A stretch of DNA of 16,827 nucleotides from contig CAKUHV010000030.1 of the NCBI GenBank assembly GCA_934659445.1, positions 1-16,827 on the forward strand. Reading direction: 5' to 3'. Origin of the DNA: an uncultured Oscillospiraceae bacterium. GTDB lineage: Bacteria; Bacillota; Clostridia; Oscillospirales; Oscillospiraceae. A model generated the notes under the pieces. It saw only the letters and a list, made by a program, of their open reading frames with translations, had not been told where the DNA came from and did not search any database. The number at the start of each line of letters is the position of its first letter. Position 1 is the first letter of the stretch. Of this stretch, positions 9,885 to 16,827 are shown in pieces. The translations under genes were made by a program, and so were the position numbers.

Positions 9885-9902
9885 ACGGGAGATAGAACGT
9901 TT

Positions 9903-9990
9903 CGTAGGGCAAGGGATCTGCCCTTGACGGCCTGTAGACGGCGGCCCTTTCGCAAGGAAGACTTGGAACGGGCGGCCACACAGGGCCTTC
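9903..9990. repeat. Composite palindromic repeat, copy C (degenerate)
   Basis: CGTAGGGCAAGGGATCTGCC (starting 9903) is followed by a CCCTTTCGCAAGG segment and CTTGGAACGGGCGGCCACA, the same order of parts as the copy at 6881-6966 but with more mismatches. It lies between the DnaA boxes and the end of dnaA, so it sits inside the origin gap. Confidence 0.6.
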
Positions 9991-10029
9991 CCTGAGGGAT
10001 ATCATAGATAACGGCCTTTGTATCGCTTC

Positions 10030-11343
10030 TCAATCATACCGGTTGTTCACGTTGGAGGTGATGTCCTTGATGATCTCCTTCAGCTCCCGGTCGGTCTTCA
10101 GCATGGTCTCGATGCGCTCGGCGGAGTGCATAACGGTGGTGTGGTCCCGGCCGTCGAACTCCCGGCCGATCTCCTTCAGGGACAGGTTGGTCATCTGCCG
10201 GATCTGATACATGGCGATCTGCCGGGCGTAGACCACATCCTTGGTGCGGGTCTGGCCCCGGAGGACGTCGGGCTCCAGATTGAAGAACTTGCAGACCTCC
10301 TCGATGATGACCCCGGCGGTGGGCAGGATGTCGGTCTTGTCGTTGAGCATATCCTTCACCGCCCGCAGCACCGTGTCCTTGTTCACCGCGTCCCCCATCA
10401 GGTCCTGATAGGCCAGCAGCTTGTTCACCGTGCCCTCGATCTGCCGCACGCTGGAGGTGATGTTCTCCGCGATGTACTCCAGCACCGGGGCGGGCAGCTC
10501 TACCCCCATGCGGATGGCCTTGTTCTTGATGATGGCCACCCGGGTCTCATAATCCGGGGGCTGCACGTCGCAGGTCAGGCCCCGGCGGAACCGGTCCCGC
10601 AGGCGCTGCTCCAGCCGCAGCATCTCCGTGGGCGGCCGGTCGGAGGTGAACACGATGGGATTGCCCTGCTCGTACAGGGTGTTGAAGGTGTGGAACAGCT
10701 CCTCCTCGCTGGAGTCCTTGCCGGCAATGAACTGCACGTCGTCCATCAGGAACAGGTCGGCGGTGCGGTACTTGTCCCGGAACTGCTGCATATCGGCCCC
10801 TCGGCGGAGATAGCCGATGAGCTCGTTGACGAAGTCCTCGCTTTTCAGGTACTGGATGTTGTACTCCGGGTGGAGCTGGCGCACCTTGTGGGCGATGGCG
10901 TATAGCAGGTGGGTCTTGCCCAGGCCGGGCTGGCCGTAGATAAAAAGGGGGTTGTAGTTCTCTCCGTTGCCCTCGGCCACCGCCAGGGCGGCGTTGTAGG
11001 CATATTTGTTGGAGGGGCCCACCACAAAGTTGTCAAAGGTGTATTTATCCGTCACCGCAAAGCTCTCCGGCTTGGGCTTGGCGTAGTTGGCCAGCTGGTC
11101 CTCGGTGAGCACCACCACCTCCAGGTCGGAGGAGAACAGCTCCTTCAGGGCGGCCTGGATGCGGGGGGCGTAGCGGGAGGCGATGATGTCCCGCTTCCAG
11201 CGGGAGGGACTGTACAGGACGAACCGGGTCTCCTCCAGCGCCACGGCGGTGGCGTCGTCAAACCAGGTCTTGATGGTGGTACTGGTCATCTCGGGCTGCA
11301 TCAGCTCCAGGACCTTGGACCAGACGTCGGCGGCAGGATTCAT
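10030..11343 (-). CDS. dnaA: Chromosomal replication initiator DnaA
   Basis: 437 residues. It binds DnaA boxes, forms an ATP-dependent filament and opens oriC. Domain I covers about 1-80 (WFDD, SRWKRDII); domain II is short (about 82-100); domain III is the AAA+ module with Walker A GQPGLGKT (137-144), Walker B LFLMDDVQF (Asp201-Asp202) and an arginine-rich RLRDRF (247-252) region; domain IV carries the DNA-reading signature DGRDHTTVMHS (397-407). The ATG at 11343 is chosen because AGGAGG lies about 7 bases before it and MNPAADVWSKVLE matches family starts; an upstream in-frame start would overlap the promoter. A minus-strand promoter lies at 11411-11439, and a DnaA-like box at 11603-11611 could contribute to autoregulation. 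Confidence 0.98.
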   Translation of the reverse strand: MNPAADVWSKVLELMQPEMTSTTIKTWFDDATAVALEETRFVLYSPSRWKRDIIASRYAPRIQAALKELFSSDLEVVVLTEDQLANYAKPKPESFAVTDKYTFDNFVVGPSNKYAYNAALAVAEGNGENYNPLFIYGQPGLGKTHLLYAIAHKVRQLHPEYNIQYLKSEDFVNELIGYLRRGADMQQFRDKYRTADLFLMDDVQFIAGKDSSEEELFHTFNTLYEQGNPIVFTSDRPPTEMLRLEQRLRDRFRRGLTCDVQPPDYETRVAIIKNKAIRMGVELPAPVLEYIAENITSSVRQIEGTVNKLLAYQDLMGDAVNKDTVLRAVKDMLNDKTDILPTAGVIIEEVCKFFNLEPDVLRGQTRTKDVVYARQIAMYQIRQMTNLSLKEIGREFDGRDHTTVMHSAERIETMLKTDRELKEIIKDITSNVNNRYD

Positions 11344-11410
11344 TCCGGGGCCTCCTTCATGGGAAAAATCGGGGCGCACAGGGGGAAAAACGCCCACCTG
11401 CAACTGATTT

Positions 11411-11439
11411 ATTATACCAAATTTTTGCCCGCATAGCAA
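11411..11439 (-). promoter_or_regulatory. Predicted dnaA promoter
   Basis: On the minus strand, -35 TTGCTA (11439-11434) and a perfect -10 TATAAT (11416-11411) are separated by 17 bases. Transcription would begin around 11404, about 60 bases before the dnaA start codon. This is a standard housekeeping-sigma promoter. Confidence 0.75.
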
Positions 11440-11499
11440 GGTTTTCACGGGTATTTTTATTTATAAATGTATGGGGAAAAATGCCGGCTTTTGGCGGAG

Positions 11500-11560
11500 G
11501 GCGGCCCCTACGAGGAATCACGAACGTTGTGCGCCGTAGGGCAAGGACTCTGCCCCTGCC
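11500..11560. repeat. Dispersed palindromic repeat, copy D
   Basis: GGGCGGCCCCTACGAGG, a CACGAACGTTGTGCGCCG segment and CGTAGGGCAAGGACTCTGCC (11535-11554) lie between the divergent dnaA and rpmH promoters. The first half matches the copy at 8417-8450 and the second half matches copies at 6881 and 9903. Confidence 0.6.
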
Positions 11561-11602
11561 GCGTACACCCTTCCCCGGCACCCGGTGGTATGCCCGGAAA
11601 AA

Positions 11603-11611
11603 TCGTCCACA
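11603..11611 (+). promoter_or_regulatory. Possible DnaA box in dnaA-rpmH gap
   Basis: TCGTCCACA differs from TTATCCACA at two positions. It lies about 48 bases upstream of the rpmH -35 element. A second, dnaA-upstream box group would make the origin bipartite as in B. subtilis, but a single weak site is thin support. Confidence 0.35.
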
Positions 11612-11658
11612 AGATGTTGTTGCGGACAAAAAATCACCTTTTTCCGGCAAAATTTTGG

Positions 11659-11688
11659 TTGACATAGTGCGGCGCAATCGTCTATAAT
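11659..11688 (+). promoter_or_regulatory. Predicted rpmH operon promoter
   Basis: A perfect -35 TTGACA (11659-11664) and a perfect -10 TATAAT (11683-11688) are separated by 18 bases. The start would be around 11695, giving an rpmH leader of about 120 bases. The leader contains CCGGC/GCCGG segments (about 11750-11790) that can pair in more than one way. Confidence 0.85.
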
Positions 11689-11815
11689 GGTATCCGCTAT
11701 TCCCACGGGGTGTTTTTGCGCCCTTTTGGGAACGGAACCACAGACCGCAGCCGGCAACGGCTGTTGTTGGGCCGGGTAAAAGCCGGCTTCATTCAGATTT
11801 GAGGAGGTGTCCCCC

Positions 11816-11950
11816 ATGCTTCGTACCTATCAGCCCAAGAAGCGCCAGCGTTCCAAGGAGCACGGCTTCCGCAAGCGTATGGCCACCCGCAACGGCCGCA
11901 AGGTGCTGGCCCGCCGCCGCGCCAAGGGCCGCGCGAAACTGACTTACTGA
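11816..11950 (+). CDS. rpmH: Large ribosomal subunit protein bL34
   Basis: 44 residues, the standard size for L34: [20 protein letters not shown], then [19 protein letters not shown] and a final KLTY. It is a very basic protein of the 50S subunit. It begins with ATG at 11816 behind GAGGAGGTG. It is the first gene after the strong promoter at 11659-11688. A 153-base gap then separates it from rnpA, holding an 11-position hairpin (12026-12051, GAGA loop, one mismatch) and a small GCGGG/CCCGC hairpin; these may protect or process the rpmH messenger. Confidence 0.98.
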   Translation: MLRTYQPKKRQRSKEHGFRKRMATRNGRKVLARRRAKGRAKLTY

Positions 11951-12103
11951 TCCAGCTAAGTCAGGGCGCCGGTGTTACCGGAGCGGATCATACGAGGACA
12001 CAGTTTAGATAACACGCAGCACACAGGGGCGTGGGAGAGATCCCCCGCCCCATAAAGTGCATATGCGGGTTTTCCCGCTGCGTGGTCAGGACGGAGGAAG
12101 CTC

Positions 12104-12457
12104 ATGAAGCACACCGTTGCACTCAAGCAGAATCATGAATTCCGCCGGCTGTACAGCAAGGGCAAGAACGCCGCCTCGCCCTACTTTGCCGTCTACTGCC
12201 GAAGGACCGGCCGGCCCTACAGCCGCCTTGGTCTGACCACAGGGGTAAAGCTGGGCAACGCGGTCAAGCGCAACCGGGTGCGCCGCCGGATGCGGGAGCT
12301 TTACCGCACCAACGAGCAGAGACTTCGTCCCGGCTATGACATCGTCATAGTGGCCCGCACGCGGGCCATCTTTGCCCGCTACAGCGACCTTGAGAGCAGC
12401 TTTCTGCGCCTGATGAAAAAGCTGGAGCTCACCCTCCCCCGGGAGGAAACGCCATGA
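12104..12457 (+). CDS. rnpA: Ribonuclease P protein component
   Basis: 117 residues, the normal length. It is the basic protein that binds the RNase P RNA and helps it trim 5' leaders from precursor tRNAs. The signature [17 protein letters not shown] lies at 49-65 (the RNR box); the N-terminus [19 protein letters not shown] and the [15 protein letters not shown] region near 88 are also typical. GGAGG lies about 6 bases before the ATG. It overlaps yidD by four bases (ATGA), so translation is coupled. It is downstream of rpmH in the universal bacterial order. Confidence 0.97.
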   Translation: MKHTVALKQNHEFRRLYSKGKNAASPYFAVYCRRTGRPYSRLGLTTGVKLGNAVKRNRVRRRMRELYRTNEQRLRPGYDIVIVARTRAIFARYSDLESSFLRLMKKLELTLPREETP

Positions 12458-12672
12458 AGGCCCTTCTCCTCGCCCTGATCCGGTTCTACCGCCGCGCCAT
12501 CTCTCCCCTGCGTCCCCCCTGCTGCCGCTTTATCCCCACCTGCTCCCAGTACGCGCTGGAGGCGGTGGAAAAATACGGGGCATGGAAGGGGGGCTGGCTG
12601 GCCCTGCGCAGATTTCTCCGGTGCCAGCCCTTCCACCGGCAGGAGACCATCGAGTACGACCCCGTGCCGTAG
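12454..12672 (+). CDS. yidD: Membrane protein insertion efficiency factor YidD
   Basis: 72 residues, typical size. The family's landmarks are present: [20 protein letters not shown], then [19 protein letters not shown] and a basic [11 protein letters not shown] segment. It is a small, amphipathic, membrane-associated protein thought to help membrane-protein insertion together with YidC. The usual C-H-P-F-H-P-G-G ending is altered to [16 protein letters not shown], losing the Gly-Gly but keeping the final DPVP. The start overlaps rnpA by four bases. yidC follows after 36 bases. Confidence 0.95.
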   Translation: MKALLLALIRFYRRAISPLRPPCCRFIPTCSQYALEAVEKYGAWKGGWLALRRFLRCQPFHRQETIEYDPVP

Positions 12673-12708
12673 TCTCCCGCCCCATTCTGAACTTGCGGAG
12701 GAACTATC

Positions 12709-14127
12709 GTGGATATTATTCTGAAACCCTTCAGCTGGCTGCTGACCTTTTTCTATCAGTTTGCCGGCTATGGTGTTGCCCTGATCCTGTTCGGCTTCGT
12801 GGTCAAGCTGATCCTGTTCCCTGTCACCCTGAAGCAGAAAAAGAGCATGATCCAGATGAATATGCTCTCCGGCCGGGTGCAGAAGCTTCAGGCCCAGTAT
12901 GGCAAGACCAACCCCCAGCGCTACCAGGAGGAGGTCCAGAAGCTCTACGCCCAGGAGAAGGTCAACCCCATGGGCGGCTGCGCCTGGTCCCTTGTGCCCA
13001 TGGTGGTGCTGATCGCCCTGTACGGCATCATCCGCAACCCCATCCAGCGGATGATGGGCGTGCCCGCCGACATGATCGACACCGTTGCCAAGATCACCGG
13101 CGTCGAGAACACCGGCGCCTATCCCCAGATCTCCATGGCCCGCGCCCTGGGCGACCCCAGCGTGCTGGCCAGCGCCAAGCAGGCCCTGGGCGAGGCCGGA
13201 GACGGCCTGTTCGCCATGAACTTCAGCTTCCTGGGTCTGGATCTGGACGCCATCCCCACCTGGAAATTCTGGGAGGGGGGCATCCACTGGGCCACCCTGG
13301 GCCTGTTCCTGCTGGTGCTGGTGTCCACCGGCGTGTCCTTCCTGTCCATGAAGGTCTCCATGCAGACCAACAAGATCAATAACCAGACCCAGAACGCCCA
13401 GATGGACCAGACCAACAAGACCATGATGCTGATGATGCCCCTCATGTCCCTGTGGATCGGCTTCACCGTGCCTGCCGCCCTGTCCGTCTACTGGATCTCC
13501 CAGTACCTGATGACCATGGTGCAGGAGGTGGTCTGCGGCAAGATGCTGAAGAAGGACTACGAGGCCGCCCGCGCCGCTGCCGAGGAGGCCGCCCGCCTTG
13601 CCAAGGAGGAGGAGAAGCGCCGCAAGGAGGAGGCCCGCCTTGAGCGCGCCCGCCGCATCGAGGAGGAGAAGCTCAACCGGAAGAAGGGCATCAAGAAGGG
13701 GGACGAGTCTGGACAGGAGGGCGTGAACCGCGCCGACAGCCGGGAGGGCATCCGCACCTATGCCCGGGGCCGGGCCTACATCCCCGGCCGCTTCGGCGAG
13801 GTGACCCCCTACGCCGACCCCAACGACCTGTTCCGTGCCAGAGCGGAGGCCGCCCAGGCCGCCGCCGGGAAAAAGAAGAAGGACAAGAAGGCCGGGCAGG
13901 AGCAGCCCGCTGCCCCCGCCCCCGCCGAAAAGCCCGCCGAGACCCCTGTGGAGGCGCCCGCCGTCGAGACCCCCGCTGAGGAGGATCAGGCCGCAGTGCT
14001 GCCCGCCCCGGAGGAGAACGCCGCTCCCACCCAGTCCCCCGCCCCCGCCCAGACCGAGGAGGTCGAGGTAGAGGTGGAGCAGGAGGAAGTGGAGCTGCCT
14101 GACAGCGACGAGAAGGAGGGCGAGTGA
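12709..14127 (+). CDS. yidC: Membrane protein insertase YidC/OxaA
   Basis: 472 residues, long for a Firmicutes YidC. It inserts membrane proteins, alone or with SecYEG. The start is GTG at 12709, with GGAGG 7 bases before it; no ATG fits. There is no lipoprotein signal. Hydrophobic segments lie at about 12-38, 90-108, 195-220 and 240-270, with Lys33 in VVKLILFP where many homologues have Arg in the hydrophilic groove. From about residue 280 comes a charged helix rich in Glu, Lys, Arg and Ala, then a patch with RTYARGRAYIPGRFGEV, then a Pro/Ala/Glu-rich, strongly acidic tail of about 85 residues. The tail is low-complexity and absent from short homologues. It is immediately followed by jag. 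Confidence 0.95.
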   Translation: MDIILKPFSWLLTFFYQFAGYGVALILFGFVVKLILFPVTLKQKKSMIQMNMLSGRVQKLQAQYGKTNPQRYQEEVQKLYAQEKVNPMGGCAWSLVPMVVLIALYGIIRNPIQRMMGVPADMIDTVAKITGVENTGAYPQISMARALGDPSVLASAKQALGEAGDGLFAMNFSFLGLDLDAIPTWKFWEGGIHWATLGLFLLVLVSTGVSFLSMKVSMQTNKINNQTQNAQMDQTNKTMMLMMPLMSLWIGFTVPAALSVYWISQYLMTMVQEVVCGKMLKKDYEAARAAAEEAARLAKEEEKRRKEEARLERARRIEEEKLNRKKGIKKGDESGQEGVNRADSREGIRTYARGRAYIPGRFGEVTPYADPNDLFRARAEAAQAAAGKKKKDKKAGQEQPAAPAPAEKPAETPVEAPAVETPAEEDQAAVLPAPEENAAPTQSPAPAQTEEVEVEVEQEEVELPDSDEKEGE

Positions 14128-14129
14128 GC

Positions 14130-15116
14130 ATGGTACAGTGGATCGAGACCACCGGCCGCACCGAGGAGGACGCCATCGCCGCCGCCCTGTTCCAGCTGGG
14201 TCTGGAGCGGGACGACGTCTCCGTTGAAGTGGTGGAGCGGGCCAAGTCCGGCTTCCTGGGCTTCGGCGGCAACCCCGCCAAGGTGCGCGTCAGCTACGAG
14301 GCAGCGGAGGAGGGCGGCAAGCCCCAGCCCATGAAGGATGAGTTCAAGCTCAGTGTCTTTGACGAGCCGGCCCCCGCCAAGCCGGAGCCGCCACAGGCCG
14401 CCCCCGCCCCTGTCATCCCCGAGGAGAAGAAGGCCCCCAAGCCGGAGCGCCCCCAGCTGGAGCCCGGCGACGAGATCATCATGGCCGCCCCCCCGAAGAA
14501 GGAGGAGCCCCGCCCCGCCCGCGCCGAGCGGCCCCGGCAGGAGCGCGCCCCCCGGTCTGACCGCCGGAGCGACCGCCCCGCCCCCCGTCCCCGGCAGGAC
14601 GGCGCCCCCGTGCACATGGCGGCGGAGGACCTGCCTCTGGCCGCTGCGGACGACGAGAAGGCCCAGCGCATCACCCAGTTCCTCACCGGCCTGATGGAGC
14701 ACCTGCACGTGCAGGCCGAGCCCCAGGTCCATGTGAACGAGGAGGGGGCCTATCGGGTCATTCTGGCCGGCCACGACCTGGGGGCCATCATCGGCCGCCG
14801 GGGCGAGACCCTGGACGCCATCCAGCAGCTGACCAACTATGCCGTCAACCACGGCCAGTCCAAGCGGGTGCGCATCCAGATCGATGCCGAAGGCTACCGC
14901 GCCAAGCGGGAGGAGTCCCTCCAGCGGCTGGCCGTCAAGGTGGCGGGCAAGGTGGTCAAATACCGCAAGAACGTCACTCTGGAGGCCATGAACGCCTATG
15001 AGCGCCATGTGATCCATACCGCCCTTCAGGATTACCCCAACGTTACCACCTTCTCCACCGGTGTGGAGCCCAACCGCCGCACCGTGGTGGCCTACGCCCC
15101 CGGCGAGAAGAAGTAA
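14130..15116 (+). CDS. jag: RNA-binding protein Jag (KhpB/EloR), KH and R3H domains
   Basis: 328 residues. The Jag-N domain (about 1-55) has WIETTGRTEEDAI and KSGFLGFGGNPAKVRV; a Pro/Ala/Arg-rich linker (about 62-165) follows; the KH domain has GRRG (222-225) before ETLDAIQQLTNYAV; and the R3H domain covers about 245-328 with ERHVIH. KhpB/EloR binds RNA and influences cell elongation and division in streptococci; the role here is inferred from that. ATG at 14130 is preferred over GTG at 14124, which would overlap yidC, because AGGAGG (14114-14119) is 10 bases from the ATG but only 4 from the GTG, and homologues begin close to WIETTGR. A strong terminator follows. Confidence 0.95.
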   Translation: MVQWIETTGRTEEDAIAAALFQLGLERDDVSVEVVERAKSGFLGFGGNPAKVRVSYEAAEEGGKPQPMKDEFKLSVFDEPAPAKPEPPQAAPAPVIPEEKKAPKPERPQLEPGDEIIMAAPPKKEEPRPARAERPRQERAPRSDRRSDRPAPRPRQDGAPVHMAAEDLPLAAADDEKAQRITQFLTGLMEHLHVQAEPQVHVNEEGAYRVILAGHDLGAIIGRRGETLDAIQQLTNYAVNHGQSKRVRIQIDAEGYRAKREESLQRLAVKVAGKVVKYRKNVTLEAMNAYERHVIHTALQDYPNVTTFSTGVEPNRRTVVAYAPGEKK

Positions 15117-15129
15117 GAGCAATAAAAAA

Positions 15130-15175
15130 CCCCCCGCCGTTTCCAGATCCGGGAACGGCGGGGGGCTTTTCTTTT
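15130..15175 (+). terminator. Intrinsic terminator after jag
   Basis: A 15-pair stem joins CCCCCCGCCGTTTCC (15130-15144) with GGGAACGGCGGGGGG (15151-15165), one G-T wobble, with loop AGATCC, followed by CTTTTCTTTT. It ends the rpmH-jag unit. An A-run precedes the stem, so it could also work in the other direction. Confidence 0.95.
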
Positions 15176-15189
15176 GTCCCAATTCGACT

Positions 15190-15219
15190 TTGTGTTTTCG
15201 ACTGAAAACGCTTTATAAT
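15190..15219 (+). promoter_or_regulatory. Possible promoter of the sigma-factor cassette
   Basis: TTGTGT (15190-15195) and TATAAT (15214-15219) are 18 bases apart. The -10 is perfect and the -35 partial. It would leave a leader of about 215 bases before the sigma gene. The gap 15176-15444 otherwise holds repeats ACGAATA x2 (about 15223-15238) and GAGTAGAAA x2 (about 15331-15350), and no gene. Confidence 0.35.
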
Positions 15220-15444
15220 TCTACGAATACAACGAATAAAAATTAACACCGACAGGAAGCAGGGCTATCGTTCAGAGATGGATGGTAGTACTGTCCTTGT
15301 ATGCAGAGGTAGTGTCAAGGTGGTATTATAGAGTAGAAATAGAGTAGAAAATTTTCCTGAAAAGAGTTAAGAGAAATATGTTGTTTGGTTGTTTAATAGG
15401 TGAAAAGGATGAAACCGGAAACAACTTCGGAAAGGAGTAACACA

Positions 15445-16002
15445 ATGGATAACGGTGCAAGTAGCTACCGCCGTTTCCTTGAAGGTGATGACAGCGGAAT
15501 TGTTGAGATAATCAGAGATTATAAGGATGGACTCATCCTTTTTCTGAACCGATATGTGAACAACATACACACGGCTGAAGAATTAGCAGAGGATACATTT
15601 TTTAGAATTGTTACCAGAAAGCCTCGGTTTGTAGCAAAGTACTCTTTCAAAACATGGCTATATACCATTGGAAGAAATATCGCCATCAATCATGTAAAGC
15701 ATTTTGGAAAAGTTGCAAGTATTCCCTTTGAGGATCTGGAAAGCATACGAAGTGATGAAGGTGCTTTGGAGCAGTCCTACATTAGGGAAGAGCAGAAAAT
15801 TATGCTGCATAAGGTGCTTTCAAAAATCAAGTATGATTACAGCCAAGTCCTATATCTGAAATTCTTTGAGGATTTGACCAATGAACAAATTGCAGTGGTA
15901 ATGAAAAAGACCAAGCGCCAAATTGAAAATCTCATATATCAAGCAAAGCAATCGTTGAAATCAGAACTTGACAAGGAGGGCTTTCAATATGAAGGACTAT
16001 AA
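15445..16002 (+). CDS. ECF-type RNA polymerase sigma factor
   Basis: 185 residues, the size of an extracytoplasmic-function sigma factor. The sigma-2 region (about 24-88) shows AEELAEDTFFRIVTRKPRF and FKTWLYTIGRNIAINHVK; the sigma-4 region (about 120-172) shows YSQVLYLKFFEDLTNEQIAV and a helix-turn-helix MKKTKRQIENLIYQAKQSL. It would direct polymerase to a small regulon, usually including itself, under control of a partner encoded next to it. The ATG at 15445 has AAAGGAG 7 bases before it; starts at 15400 (GTG) and 15409 are in frame but lack a good site. It overlaps the next gene by 14 bases. AT-rich codon use contrasts with the GC-rich genes before it. Confidence 0.92.
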   Translation: MDNGASSYRRFLEGDDSGIVEIIRDYKDGLILFLNRYVNNIHTAEELAEDTFFRIVTRKPRFVAKYSFKTWLYTIGRNIAINHVKHFGKVASIPFEDLESIRSDEGALEQSYIREEQKIMLHKVLSKIKYDYSQVLYLKFFEDLTNEQIAVVMKKTKRQIENLIYQAKQSLKSELDKEGFQYEGL

Positions 16003-16717
16003 CGAAATGGCCGAAAGCGTATTTGAGCGCAGAGATAAGTACAACGTCGAAAGGAGAATGGCAAAGAATAAGTTCAAGAAGGGCATGACTGGTGCAGTAT
16101 GCTACTGTCTGGTAGCATTGTTGGTAGCGGGAGTATTTAGCGGTAATCAGATTACTACCAATGACACTCCTAATATCGGAATTGAAGATTACAATGAAAA
16201 CAAATTGGAAGCAGGCAAGGAAAAAGTGGGTAACGAGCAGGTTAACAACAATACTCAGACTGTTGAGGATATTCCTGCCGATAAAAACGGAAGTTATAGC
16301 GAGAGCGTTAATAGCAACGATTTGGCAGAAGGAACCAAAGCATTCTTCGGTGGCTCTTATACAGACACCATCGGAAAATTTGTTGTGGTGCTGACTGTTG
16401 ATACAGCAGAAAACCGCACTGCTATCTGCAAAGAACTTGGTGTAAGTGAAAGCACTACGGTTTTTGAAGTTGGCACATATACTCTTGAATACCTTACTGA
16501 ATTGCAAAGTAAAATTAGTTCTGCAATGACAAACAAGGAACTTCCTTTTGTAACCTCTTCTGGTGTATATGAAACTATTAACAGAATTAAGGTCAGAGTA
16601 ACAACTGACAATGAAGCTGACTTGGCAAAGGTACTCGCTCTTGACACCATCGGCGGTGCTATTGTGATTGAACGCTCGACGGGTGCAATCACGAAAGATT
16701 TAGCAATTGCAGAATAA
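15989..16717 (+). CDS. Single-pass membrane protein, likely sigma-factor partner
   Basis: 242 residues. A short cytosolic N-terminus rich in charge (MKDYNEMAESVFERRDKYNV, then ERRMAKNKFKK) precedes one transmembrane helix (about 33-51), a low-complexity Asn/Glu/Thr linker (about 55-110), and an external domain (about 112-242). That domain has FVVVLTVDTAENRTAICKEL and a TYTLEYLTELQSKI segment and ends in LAIAE. No zinc-binding anti-sigma motif (HxxxCxxC) is visible, so it is not a classical zinc anti-sigma. I recall proteins with the same N-terminal pattern next to ECF sigma genes in Clostridia, but their function is not established to my knowledge. AAGGAGGG lies 8 bases before the ATG at 15989, inside the sigma gene. 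A role in sensing and sigma control is inferred from coupling and topology. Confidence 0.75.
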   Translation: MKDYNEMAESVFERRDKYNVERRMAKNKFKKGMTGAVCYCLVALLVAGVFSGNQITTNDTPNIGIEDYNENKLEAGKEKVGNEQVNNNTQTVEDIPADKNGSYSESVNSNDLAEGTKAFFGGSYTDTIGKFVVVLTVDTAENRTAICKELGVSESTTVFEVGTYTLEYLTELQSKISSAMTNKELPFVTSSGVYETINRIKVRVTTDNEADLAKVLALDTIGGAIVIERSTGAITKDLAIAE

Positions 16718-16730
16718 CGCAGCCTAAATT

Positions 16731-16767
16731 AGAGGCTCCCATCCATCCCGGTGGGAGCCTCTTTTTA
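16731..16767 (+). terminator. Intrinsic terminator of the sigma cassette
   Basis: GAGGCTCCCA (16732-16741) pairs with TGGGAGCCTC (16752-16761) around a 10-base loop, followed by TTTTT. It begins about 14 bases after the stop codon. Nothing further is visible to the window end. Confidence 0.93.
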
Positions 16768-16827
16768 TGTCTACTAATGAATAAATCTACATCAGCCAAC
16801 CTTAACCTATACTTTAGGAACACAAAG

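Noticed and set aside
12379..13287. 302-residue minus-strand frame across rnpA, yidD and yidC
   Set aside because: Overlaps three certain genes and lacks a domain.
15367..15570. 67-residue minus-strand frame
   Set aside because: Overlaps the sigma factor start and has no ribosome site or recognisable domain.

Overview
This window is the replication-origin neighbourhood of a GC-rich Clostridia-type Firmicute. Gene order, GC-rich codon use, the RemB gene and the abundant palindromic intergenic repeats fit the Oscillospiraceae/Ruminococcaceae, but I cannot name a genus. The core order gyrA-gyrB-remB-recF-yaaA-dnaN-dnaA (all minus strand) facing rpmH-rnpA-yidD-yidC-jag (plus strand) is the classic Firmicutes oriC arrangement.

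Layout. Positions 1-1388 hold, on the minus strand, a SHOCT-domain membrane protein, a DIP1984-family protein and, right behind it, a structured RNA that ends in a tRNA-like T arm. gyrA (1389-3911) and gyrB (4168-6108) follow, separated by a gap full of palindromes. Next come remB, recF, yaaA (4-base overlap with recF), dnaN and dnaA. DnaA boxes cluster between dnaN and dnaA (about 9737-9884) and mark the likely oriC. A divergent gap (11344-11815) carries the dnaA promoter (minus) and the rpmH promoter (plus). rpmH, rnpA, yidD, yidC and jag then run together to a strong terminator at about 15130-15175.

After that terminator the sequence turns visibly AT-rich. Where mnmE would usually follow jag there is instead an ECF-type sigma factor overlapping a single-pass membrane protein that looks like its regulatory partner, closed by its own terminator. 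This looks like a separately acquired two-gene signalling cassette next to the origin.

How the genes work together: DnaA, DnaN, RecF and gyrase start, clamp, repair and untwist the replicating chromosome. rpmH, rnpA, yidD, yidC and jag serve ribosome and tRNA maturation and membrane-protein insertion. Most larger gaps on the gyrase/dnaA side hold palindromic repeats, several belonging to one dispersed family. The most unusual items are the T-loop RNA, the repeat family and MITE-like element, two DnaA boxes far from the main cluster, the Mycobacterium-like quinolone pocket of GyrA, and the ECF sigma cassette.
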